A stretch of 64,000 nucleotides of DNA from MA-ANB-1 sp965216445 (GTDB taxonomy: Bacteria > Actinomycetota > Acidimicrobiia > Spongiisociales > ZC4RG35): the NCBI GenBank assembly GCA_965216445.1, contig OZ244166.1:2542001-2606000 (forward strand), written 5' to 3'. Below are positions 16,935-24,164 of this stretch, in pieces. The position numbers and the translations under genes are program-made. Position 1 is the stretch's first letter; every line of letters begins with the position of its first letter. The notes under the pieces are model-generated. The model worked only from the letters and a program-made list of their open reading frames with translations. It did not search any database and was not told where the DNA came from.

Positions 16935-18038
16935 GTGATACGGATCCTGGTCCGAAGCGAACCTGGTGCAGCGTTCGAGCCGATCGACATCGGAGATGTC
17001 GAGTCGCGGCGCTACGACCTCATTTGGGCGGACATCGGTGGAGAATCGACCGAGGAGACGGGCCGCGTACTCTCGATGCTCAACATCGACGCCATCCCAC
17101 ACGAGGCGGGCGATAGCAACTTCTTCCAAGGCCGAATCAACGAAAACACCAGGTCGATTCACATGGTGTTGAACGCACCGCAGGTGGGAGAGGTCGGACG
17201 CCAGACAATCGACCGAATCGACGTCTACATGGGCGATCGAGTATTGGTGACTGAGCACGATGACCCTGTGCCCTCGATCGACAAACTCTGGGACCCATCA
17301 ATCCTGGCGGCGAACCGAGTCACTTCGGCAGCTGGCCTGGCCGCATTGCTCAGCCTCTCGGCCGGTCGGCAGATGGTCCCCTTGCTCGAAGAACTAGAAG
17401 TGAGAATTGACTCGCTCGAAGACAAGGCGTTCGCTGCCGACCCTCGAACTCTCACCGAAGCTCAAGCCCTGAGACGAGACCTGATCACCCTCCGACGCAT
17501 AGCCGGACGGCAGCGCACCGTTATGGAAGAGATGTCCATCTCATTGCATCCCGTGGTCGATGAAGAGGGAAAACGTCGATTCGCCCGAGCCTCCAACCAG
17601 GAAGCACGGATCGTCGAAGCCATGGAGTCGGCGAGGAGCCTGCTGGCAACGGTTCTGGACACGTACCGGGGGGCGGTTGCTGACCAGACCAATGAGATCG
17701 TCAGACTCCTGACGGTCCTTTCGGCGATCTTTCTCCCTCTAGGTTTGATCGCAGGCATCTTTGGGATGAACTTCATCGACCTCCCAACCATTGACGAACC
17801 CTGGGGATTCTGGCTCTGGATCGGCGTCATGGCGGTCGTCGCCATCGGCCTGTGGACCTTCTTCGTGCGGCGGGGCTTCATTGGCGGCGAGTCCCTCAGA
17901 GATCTTCCCAAGTCTGTCGGACTCGGGATCTTCCACGCCGGAACCGCCCCGGTACGTGTGCTGGCATCGGGGGTTGGCTCCGGGATTCAGCAGCTCGACC
18001 GACTCATGTCGACCGAAGACGACGACAGCCTCGGATAG
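16935..18038 (+). CDS. CorA-family divalent metal ion transporter
   Basis: A 367-residue protein starting at GTG 16935. The long cytoplasmic N-terminal domain ends in helices (QALRRDLITLRRIAGRQRTV onward). Two membrane segments near the C-terminus flank the family signature: the first (LLTVLSAIFLPLGLIAGIFG) ends in GMNF at about residue 276, and the second is GFWLWIGVMAVVAIGLWTFF. CorA homologues form pentameric channels for Mg2+, Co2+ or Zn2+. The loop after GMNF is IDLPTIDEPWG, close to standard. The C-terminal tail is longer than usual, about 55 residues past the second segment. It shares a regulatory motif type with glnA and purC. Confidence 0.9.
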   Translation: MIRILVRSEPGAAFEPIDIGDVESRRYDLIWADIGGESTEETGRVLSMLNIDAIPHEAGDSNFFQGRINENTRSIHMVLNAPQVGEVGRQTIDRIDVYMGDRVLVTEHDDPVPSIDKLWDPSILAANRVTSAAGLAALLSLSAGRQMVPLLEELEVRIDSLEDKAFAADPRTLTEAQALRRDLITLRRIAGRQRTVMEEMSISLHPVVDEEGKRRFARASNQEARIVEAMESARSLLATVLDTYRGAVADQTNEIVRLLTVLSAIFLPLGLIAGIFGMNFIDLPTIDEPWGFWLWIGVMAVVAIGLWTFFVRRGFIGGESLRDLPKSVGLGIFHAGTAPVRVLASGVGSGIQQLDRLMSTEDDDSLG

Positions 18039-18226
18039 GCCATCGGACGTCATCAGCCACCGGATGGCACGGGCCGGCCGCGCCCGTTTCATCCGTAGCG
18101 TCCCTATCGCTCACCCTCTCAATGTCCGGACGTCGACTTAAGTAACAGCACAACCACCGCTCATTAGGTTGTGACCGAGACTGCCCATCTGGACATTCCC
18201 GAGTTGAGGAGTGAAGGAGAGGAACC

Positions 18227-18775
18227 CTGGCTACCGCAGATGAGAAGTTTGTGAAGTTGTATGACCGCTTCTACGACGACATCTACTCCTACGTCTATCG
18301 AAGGGCAGATTTGAATCACGTCGACGACATCGTCGCCAACACCTTCATGACCGCTTGGCGTCGAATCGACCGCGTTCCCGACGACAAGGAGGCGCTGTAC
18401 TGGCTGTACCGGGTTGCCTATGGCATGTTGAGCAACCACTGGCGGGGCGACTCAAGACAGCAGCGGCTCAGGACCAAGCTCGAGGGATTGGGTCGCGCTG
18501 TCCAATCAGTACCGGAGGACTACGTCGTACAGGATGAGGAGTCGCGCGGCGTAATCGAGGCGGCTTCACGACTCAAGCCACTGGAAAGAGAAGTCCTCCT
18601 CCTTTCCGTATGGGAGCAACTCTCGCAGGCAGAGATCGCCGAGGTCCTCGAGACAACGTCCGGAGCCGTCAAACAAAGGCTCTACCGGGCCCGAAAGAGC
18701 TTTACCAAGGAATACAACCGTCAACTCAAGAAGTCCAAGCTCATCCCTATTGCTCGGGAAGGAGGTATGCGGTGA
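18227..18775 (+). CDS. ECF-type RNA polymerase sigma factor (copy 1)
   Basis: A sigma-70 region 2 (LYDRFYDDIYSYVYRRA, then DDIVANTFMTAWRRID) is joined to region 4 (LKPLEREVLLLSVWEQLSQAEIAEVL, then KQRLYRARKSF). I place the start at CTG 18227: AGGAG lies 7 bases upstream and the resulting N-terminus (LATADEKFVKLYDRFY) aligns with copy 2. GTG 18251 is the only ordinary alternative; it has no Shine-Dalgarno and removes 8 residues. The next gene overlaps by GTGA and encodes a membrane protein that is probably its regulator. It forms half of a tandem duplication with 19962-21460. Confidence 0.82.
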   Translation: MATADEKFVKLYDRFYDDIYSYVYRRADLNHVDDIVANTFMTAWRRIDRVPDDKEALYWLYRVAYGMLSNHWRGDSRQQRLRTKLEGLGRAVQSVPEDYVVQDEESRGVIEAASRLKPLEREVLLLSVWEQLSQAEIAEVLETTSGAVKQRLYRARKSFTKEYNRQLKKSKLIPIAREGGMR

Positions 18776-19788
18776 TCACCGAAGAACGAGCCATCCAGCG
18801 CTTGGAGCGGGCCAACCCCCGCCCCCACTCAGCTCAAACGATCGAGTCGCTGGGTGGCGCCGGGTACCTCGCTGTCATCAAGACGAGGAGCAAAGAGATG
18901 CAGACCATGGACATCGAGCGAGAGACCGATAGCCAGAAGCGACCCCCAACCTGGGGTTGGTTCGCACTAGCCGCAGCTGTCATAGCCATCATCGCCACCG
19001 TCGGAATAATCCTGGCCGGCGGCGAAGACGAGGCACCAATCGCGACCACACCACAGATAGAGGAGCCGGAACTGGTTCCGACCACCGAGCCGGTTCCGTC
19101 GACGGAACCGGAAGCCACGGCCGAGTCGACCGTCCCCACAACTGAACCGGAACCAGGCCCCCAACTCGGTGTAACTGGACTACCGATATTCACGGGCGAG
19201 CCACCGGCCGGTGACTACGAGGCGATAAGCGACAATCTGCATATCACTTTCACCAGCGACGGCCAGTGGCGCGACTGTGTAAAGGAGTGGTGCGACTGGA
19301 GAGGCGGGATCGAGTTCCGTCCCAGCGAAAAGCTTCTCCACGCATACGGATGGATTGAGCCGACACCCCATACGGCTGGGGAGTTTCGAGACATCTTCGC
19401 CGCTACTCCTGGACTTGTTGTTGGACCCTTGGAAACTCTGGCTCCAGCATCGCCGGATGCAGAGTGGACCGGAGCGACGTTCATGGTCGACGTAGAACCC
19501 GACGCCGGACATGACACGTGTGCGCCTTACCTTCCTGGCCCGGTCGAGTTTCCATGTGTCGCCGTCGCTGAGCTTGATGGCCTTCTTACGGAAGCCGCTC
19601 TCCCGCCAGTCGCCGGCGTGTGGATCGTCCACGGACCGACCCAAGTCCACGTTCTCACTCGGCCTGACGGCCGGAATGTGTGGGCGTCGGTCCTGTGGTT
19701 TGCGTTTCCGGAGGCGCCGGAGGGCAAATATGAGGAGATGAACCAGCAAATGAACGAGTTGGTCGAGACAATCAAGTTCGTCGATTAG
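18772..19788 (+). CDS. Membrane partner (putative anti-sigma/sensor) of ECF sigma copy 1
   Basis: A 338-residue protein starting at GTG 18772, with GGAGG just upstream and a GTGA overlap with the sigma gene. A cytoplasmic part of about 60 residues contains RANPRPHSAQTIESLGGAGY, then RSKEMQTM. A membrane helix (WFALAAAVIAIIATVGIILAG, about 63-83) and a Pro/Thr/Glu linker follow, then an outer domain with FTSDGQWRDCVKEWCDW. No known anti-sigma domain was recognised; the role is inferred from coupling to the sigma gene and the topology. The copy-2 partner has the same layout and matching conserved blocks, so the pair evolved by duplication. Confidence 0.75.
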   Translation: MITEERAIQRLERANPRPHSAQTIESLGGAGYLAVIKTRSKEMQTMDIERETDSQKRPPTWGWFALAAAVIAIIATVGIILAGGEDEAPIATTPQIEEPELVPTTEPVPSTEPEATAESTVPTTEPEPGPQLGVTGLPIFTGEPPAGDYEAISDNLHITFTSDGQWRDCVKEWCDWRGGIEFRPSEKLLHAYGWIEPTPHTAGEFRDIFAATPGLVVGPLETLAPASPDAEWTGATFMVDVEPDAGHDTCAPYLPGPVEFPCVAVAELDGLLTEAALPPVAGVWIVHGPTQVHVLTRPDGRNVWASVLWFAFPEAPEGKYEEMNQQMNELVETIKFVD

Positions 19789-19806
19789 ATACTCAGTCGA
19801 TGAGTT

Positions 19807-19841
19807 GTCGGGTGAGGGCCGGTCTTCCGACCCCACCCGAC
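19807..19841 (+). terminator. Terminator-like stem-loop after partner copy 1
   Basis: GTCGGGTG (19807-19814) pairs with CACCCGAC (19834-19841), and an inner GGTC/GACC pair extends the hairpin. No clear T-run follows, so termination may be partial. It separates the two sigma modules. Confidence 0.5.
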
Positions 19842-19882
19842 TGCCTTGCTGCTCACCTCCCCAATACCTCGGTACATCGGGT

Positions 19883-19913
19883 GGGGACAAACTTTGTCGT
19901 TTATGTTGTCCCC
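19883..19913. promoter_or_regulatory. Inverted repeat upstream of ECF sigma copy 2
   Basis: GGGGACAA (19883-19890) and TTGTCCCC (19906-19913) are perfect 8-bp arms with 15 bases between. The element is 49 bp upstream of the proposed sigma start and downstream of the terminator-like hairpin, where a promoter is expected. It may be an operator; a transcribed hairpin is the alternative. Copy 1 has no equivalent. Confidence 0.4.
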
Positions 19914-19961
19914 AATGACGACAGTCGGGTATTTGCTAGCTGAGAGCAACAGAGGATTGAC

Positions 19962-20507
19962 CTGAGCGTCCCGGAAAGAAAGTTCGCCGATATTTACGAC
20001 CGCTTTTACGGCAAGGTCTACAACTACTGCGCACGCAGAACCGACCGCGACTATTTAGATGACGCGGTCGCGTCGGTCTTCATGGCGGCTTGGCGTCAGA
20101 TCGATTCCGTTCCCGACGGCAATGAAGCCCTCTTTTGGCTGTATCGCGTCGCCTACCGGACGATAGGAAGACAATGGAGAGGGGCCGCGCGGAAACAAAG
20201 GCTCGAACGAAAGCTGGCCGGCCTGGGACGTGAGATACCGGTCCCTCCGGATGACTTCGTGATCCAGGACGAAGAGTCACGCGACATAATCGAGGCCGCA
20301 TACCGTCTCCGGCCCACCGACCGGGAGGCTCTGCTCCTCGCTGACTGGGAGGGACTCCCAGGGAAAGAAGTCGCCCGGGTTCTCGCCATATCGCCAGAAG
20401 CCGCCAAAAAGCGAATCCAGCGCGCCCGACAGAATCTTGCTCGGGAGTACGACCGAATTCGATCCAAGTCATATCTGCCTACTGCTCAGGAAGGAGGTGC
20501 CCGGTGA
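19962..20507 (+). CDS. ECF-type RNA polymerase sigma factor (copy 2)
   Basis: Region 2 reads FADIYDRFYGKVYNYCARR, then VFMAAWRQIDSVPDGNEALFWL. Region 4 reads LRPTDREALLLADWEGLPGKEVARVL, then AKKRIQRARQNL. The frame is open back to TGA 19941 but contains no ATG, GTG or TTG before ATG 20082, which would delete most of region 2. CTG 19962 has AGAGG 6 bases upstream and gives an N-terminus (LSVPERKFADIYDRFY) that aligns with copy 1. I therefore propose a CTG start; ATT 19956 is less likely. A pipeline restricted to standard starts would report a truncated protein from 20082. Confidence 0.8.
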   Translation: MSVPERKFADIYDRFYGKVYNYCARRTDRDYLDDAVASVFMAAWRQIDSVPDGNEALFWLYRVAYRTIGRQWRGAARKQRLERKLAGLGREIPVPPDDFVIQDEESRDIIEAAYRLRPTDREALLLADWEGLPGKEVARVLAISPEAAKKRIQRARQNLAREYDRIRSKSYLPTAQEGGAR

Positions 20508-21460
20508 CTACAGCAAAAGAAGCCTCTCAACTTCTCGTCAGAGCCAACCCGGCTCCCGATGAGCCAAGGGAGAACCCAGTGACCGCCGCTGGCTACCTCG
20601 CAACCCTCAAAGAGAGGAGCAGGGAAATGCAAACAATCGAAAAGACCGAGACCCGAGACCCGGGCGGTCCCCAAAGGAACTGGACCTGGCTGATTGCGGC
20701 AGCAGTGATTGCGGTGCTGGCGACCGTTGGCCTGATCCTGATGACCGGAGACGACGAGGCACCGGTCGCGACAACCCCTCAGGTCGAGGAGCCGGAACCG
20801 GTCCCGTCGACCGCTCCCGAATCGCTCGAAGAACCCGAGCCGACCACACCGTCCACGGAGCCGGAGCCGGAGCCCGTCGTCGAAGGTCCGCCCATTTTCG
20901 ACTTCCAGACCGAGCCCGGAGACTACCTGTTCGAGCACCGAACTCAGTCGTTCGTCTTCACGAGCGATGGTGAATGGGCAGCGTGCACGTTCCGGTGCTC
21001 CGACTGGACGGAAGGGCTGACCATGACTTCCCGGCTCGTGAGCGGGGGAATCGTTGCGATCGATCCCTCCTCCTCTGAACCTGACTCGATCAAGGCAGAG
21101 CTTGAGGCGATCCCGGGCCTGATCGTGGGTGAATGGACACCAGTCGAACCCACACATCCCGACGCCACATGGGCAGGGCAGGCGCTGTCGGTGGACATTG
21201 CCGACGACGCTGGTACCGACCCATTCTGTCAGTCGACCGGGAGCGGCGCCACCTACCCATGCGCTGAACTCGACCTGGGTTCATTCGGAACCTTTATTGT
21301 CCACGGTCCGATAACTCTCTACGTTCTCGAGAGCGACACTGGGCGCAACATGCTGGTTACACCGTTCTGGGGACATGAGCCACTGCCCACCGACGAGGAA
21401 TTCGCAGCGCTGAGCGAACACCTCGCCGAGCTCGTCGGGACAATCAGATTCGTCGACTGA
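20504..21460 (+). CDS. Membrane partner (putative anti-sigma/sensor) of ECF sigma copy 2
   Basis: A 318-residue protein starting at GTG 20504 (GTGA overlap; GGAGG upstream). The cytoplasmic segment has RANPAPDEPRENPVTAAGYL, then RSREMQTIE. The membrane helix is TWLIAAAVIAVLATVGLILM at about residues 60-80. The linker is rich in Glu, Pro and Thr, and the outer domain contains FTSDGEWAACTFRCSDW. Blocks RANP, AGYLA, RS-EMQT, DDEAPxATTPQ and FTSDGxW are shared with copy 1, while the rest has diverged, so the two modules probably sense different signals. The sensing role is inferred. It is followed by a strong terminator. Confidence 0.75.
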   Translation: MTTAKEASQLLVRANPAPDEPRENPVTAAGYLATLKERSREMQTIEKTETRDPGGPQRNWTWLIAAAVIAVLATVGLILMTGDDEAPVATTPQVEEPEPVPSTAPESLEEPEPTTPSTEPEPEPVVEGPPIFDFQTEPGDYLFEHRTQSFVFTSDGEWAACTFRCSDWTEGLTMTSRLVSGGIVAIDPSSSEPDSIKAELEAIPGLIVGEWTPVEPTHPDATWAGQALSVDIADDAGTDPFCQSTGSGATYPCAELDLGSFGTFIVHGPITLYVLESDTGRNMLVTPFWGHEPLPTDEEFAALSEHLAELVGTIRFVD

Positions 21461-21476
21461 CGACGAGCGTTGAAGG

Positions 21477-21505
21477 ACGAGACGGGTCCCGGTGGCCCGT
21501 CTCGT
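21477..21505 (+). terminator. Terminator after ECF module 2
   Basis: A perfect 10-bp stem, ACGAGACGGG (21477-21486) with CCCGTCTCGT (21496-21505), and a 9-base loop. It ends the sigma/partner unit before the purA promoter region. Confidence 0.7.
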
Positions 21506-21536
21506 TCGCGCTGTCGTCGCTTTCCTCGCAGCCAAA

Positions 21537-21571
21537 AGATCACATTTGATCTCGCGTACATTAGGAACGCG
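21537..21571 (+). promoter_or_regulatory. Palindrome plus TTAGGAACGCG element upstream of purA
   Basis: AGATCA (21537-21542) and TGATCT (21547-21552) form a 16-bp palindrome. After 8 bases comes TTAGGAACGCG (21561-21571), identical to a block in the glnA motif. The architecture (palindrome, short gap, TTAGGAA) matches the glnA, corA and purC elements although the palindrome sequence differs. It ends 37 bp before the purA start. Confidence 0.45.
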
Positions 21572-21608
21572 GATACTCCCGCCGCTCTGACTACTGTCGG
21601 GCTAAGTC

Positions 21609-22880
21609 ATGCCAGCCACAGTTGTTTTGGGTGCCCAGTGGGGAGATGAGGGCAAGGGGCGAGTCGTCGACTACTTCGCCGAGTCGGCCGATTACGTGGT
21701 CCGATACCAGGGTGGGAACAACGCAGGCCATACGATTGTGGTCGGCGATGACAAACTCGCCCTCAGCCTGATTCCGTCCGGGATTCTTTACCCCAAATGC
21801 ACTCCGGTGATCGCATCGGGCACCGTCATCGACCCCAAGGTCCTTCTCGCCGAAATGGAAATGGCCAAGTCGAAGGGTCTCGACCCTTCTCGGGTGCGGC
21901 TTTCATCCAACGCTCACCTGATCATGCCGTATCACCGCAAGCTCGACGCCGCGATCGAGCGTTACCTGGGAGAGAACCAGATTGGGACGACCAAAAAGGG
22001 TATCGGTCCGACCTACACCGACAAATACGCCCGCTTCGGGATACGAGTCCAGGATCTTTTCGACGTCAAGATCTTTCGTCAGAAGGTTGAAGCGGCTCTC
22101 GATGAGAAGAACAAGGTTCTGCCGCGGGTCTACAACACTTTGCCCATGGATGCCGACGAGATAGTCGAGGAGTATGTCGGATACGCGCAGCTACTCGAGC
22201 CACACGTCACCGATACCTCTCTACTTCTCTGGAACGGGCTCAAAGCGGGAGAACAGGTTCTCTTCGAAGGAGCACAGGGGACACTTCTCGACATCGATCA
22301 CGGCACCTACCCTTTCGTAACCTCCTCCAACCCCACCGCAGGAGGTGCTTCGGTCGGCTCGGGGATTGGTCCGAGGGCACTCGACGAAGTCGTCGGGGTC
22401 GCCAAGGCATACATCAGTCGAGTTGGGACCGGGCCATTCCCCACCGAGCTGCACGATGAGACTGGCGACACCATGATCGAGCTTGGTGGCGAGTACGGGA
22501 CTGTCACCGGTCGACGGCGTCGGTGTGGGTGGCTCGACCTGGTTGCACTTCGCTATGCCCACCGGGTCAACACATTCACCAAGCTCTTCCTGACCAAGAT
22601 GGACATTCTCTCCGCGTTCGACACCATCAGGATCGCTAACGCCTACCAGTCCGATGGCGTGACGTACGACGAGTTCCCTGCCCAGCAAAGCGTCCTCTAT
22701 CACTGCGAGCCGGAGTACGAAGAGCTTCCCGGATGGAAAACCGATATCACGGGCGTGCGCGAGTTCGACGACCTGCCCGTCGAAGCACAGGACTACATCC
22801 GCTACATCGAAGAGAAGACGGAGGTGCCCATCGGTTGGGTATCGGTGGGTCCCGAGCGAAGCCAGCTGATAACTCTCTGA
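21609..22880 (+). CDS. purA: Adenylosuccinate synthetase
   Basis: A 423-residue PurA that joins IMP and aspartate with GTP to give adenylosuccinate, the first committed step to AMP. The N-terminal GTP loop reads VVLGAQWGDEGKGRVVD. Further motifs are YQGGNNAGHTIV (the catalytic His region), GTTKKGIGPTYTDK, QGTLLDIDHGTYPFVTSSN and the GTP-proximal TGRRRRCGWLDLVALR. Length is normal. The stop TGA overlaps the purD ATG (TGATG), so the two genes are coupled. ATG 21609 is clear. Confidence 0.97.
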   Translation: MPATVVLGAQWGDEGKGRVVDYFAESADYVVRYQGGNNAGHTIVVGDDKLALSLIPSGILYPKCTPVIASGTVIDPKVLLAEMEMAKSKGLDPSRVRLSSNAHLIMPYHRKLDAAIERYLGENQIGTTKKGIGPTYTDKYARFGIRVQDLFDVKIFRQKVEAALDEKNKVLPRVYNTLPMDADEIVEEYVGYAQLLEPHVTDTSLLLWNGLKAGEQVLFEGAQGTLLDIDHGTYPFVTSSNPTAGGASVGSGIGPRALDEVVGVAKAYISRVGTGPFPTELHDETGDTMIELGGEYGTVTGRRRRCGWLDLVALRYAHRVNTFTKLFLTKMDILSAFDTIRIANAYQSDGVTYDEFPAQQSVLYHCEPEYEELPGWKTDITGVREFDDLPVEAQDYIRYIEEKTEVPIGWVSVGPERSQLITL

Positions 22881-24109
22881 TGAAGATCCTCCTCGTTGGT
22901 TCAGGCGGACGCGAACACGCCCTTGGTTGGAAACTCTCCCAATCCAGCCGTGTTACCGAAGTGATCTCACTACCGGGCAACCCCGGTCTTGCTGAGGTGG
23001 GCCCGACCGTGGAGGGCATCTCTCCCGGCGATGTCGGAGCCGTCGCCGCCATGGCACGAATCCAGGGTGTTGACCTGGTCGTCGTCGGACCGGAGGGACC
23101 GCTTGCCGCGGGGTTGGTCGATGCATTGCAAGGTCTGGGGATTCCCACTTTCGGTCCAACCCGAGCTGCCGCCCGACTTGAAGCTTCGAAGTCTTACGCA
23201 AAAGATGTGATGAACCGGGCTGGCGTTGCCACCGCGAGTTCAGAGTCTTTCGCGGATCCAGACTTGGCCAAAGAGCATCTGCTCGACGTCGAAGGTCCTT
23301 TTGTGGTCAAAGCGGACGGTTTGGCCGCAGGCAAAGGCGTTCTCGTCACCGACCGACTCGCAGAGGCTGAGAGGTGGGTCGATCACTGTTTCGAAGGAGG
23401 TTTCGGAGACGCTGGAGCCTCTGTCCTCATCGAGGACTTTCTGGATGGTCCAGAAGTGAGCATCTTTGCGGTGTGTACCGATTCCGGGGCGCACGTCCTC
23501 GCACCAGCACGTGACTACAAGCGATTGTTGGATGGGGACGCCGGGCCGAACACCGGTGGCATGGGTTCGTTCTCACCAGTCGACCTCCCCAATGGCCTTG
23601 TCGAGTCAACTGTGTCTGACGTGGTCAACCCGACCCTGGCCCAAATGGCCGAGGACGGACATCCCTTCACAGGTTTCCTCTATGCCGGGTTGGTGCTCAC
23701 CTCTGATGGGCCCAAAGTGCTCGAGTTCAATGTCCGACTTGGCGATCCAGAAACTCAGGCTGTGTTGCCCCGGTTAGAAACGGATCTGGTCGATGTACTC
23801 GAAGGCGCGGAGCCGACATGGTCAGACGAGGCAACAGTCAATGTCGTTTTGGCAGCCAAGGGCTACCCGACCGAACCCGAGAAGGGAGGCGAAATCAAAG
23901 GGCTTTCCAATGTCTCCGACGATGTGCTCGTCTTCCACGCCGGAACCGTTCGCGACGGTCAGAAACTGTTGGTGAACGGTGGCCGCGTGCTCAACGTGGT
24001 CGGTCGGGGCCCCGACGTCGCCGCGGCGAGAACTGCCGTCTACGACGCCCTTGGATCCATTTCGTGGCCGGGCATGCAGCACCGGACTGACATCGCCGCC
24101 TTGACCTAA
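22880..24109 (+). CDS. purD: Phosphoribosylamine-glycine ligase
   Basis: A 409-residue ATP-grasp enzyme that ligates glycine to phosphoribosylamine, step 2 of de novo purine synthesis. It starts at ATG 22880 with MKILLVGSGGREHALGWKL, the standard PurD N-terminus. VVVGPEGPLAAGLVD, FVVKADGLAAGKGV, APARDYKRLLDGDAGPNTGGMG and LEFNVRLGDPETQ are the ATP-grasp and metal-binding signatures. It follows purA with overlapping stop and start. It ends before a weak inverted repeat and a convergent lipoprotein gene. Confidence 0.97.
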   Translation: MKILLVGSGGREHALGWKLSQSSRVTEVISLPGNPGLAEVGPTVEGISPGDVGAVAAMARIQGVDLVVVGPEGPLAAGLVDALQGLGIPTFGPTRAAARLEASKSYAKDVMNRAGVATASSESFADPDLAKEHLLDVEGPFVVKADGLAAGKGVLVTDRLAEAERWVDHCFEGGFGDAGASVLIEDFLDGPEVSIFAVCTDSGAHVLAPARDYKRLLDGDAGPNTGGMGSFSPVDLPNGLVESTVSDVVNPTLAQMAEDGHPFTGFLYAGLVLTSDGPKVLEFNVRLGDPETQAVLPRLETDLVDVLEGAEPTWSDEATVNVVLAAKGYPTEPEKGGEIKGLSNVSDDVLVFHAGTVRDGQKLLVNGGRVLNVVGRGPDVAAARTAVYDALGSISWPGMQHRTDIAALT

Positions 24110-24118
24110 AGGGTTGCC

Positions 24119-24148
24119 GACGTTCTCGGGACCCGCACGGCGAACGTC
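24119..24148. terminator. Weak bidirectional stem-loop between purD and lipoprotein gene
   Basis: GACGTTC (24119-24125) pairs with GAACGTC (24142-24148), with a small inner CGGG/CCCG stem. No T-run is present, so termination is uncertain. Confidence 0.4.
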
Positions 24149-24164
24149 AGACACTAACTGAAAC

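Noticed and set aside
21562..21590. Sigma-E-type promoter (GGAAC-N17-TCTGA) before purA
   Set aside because: The spacing fits, but the other loci with the same TAGGAAC block lack the downstream element, so it may be chance.
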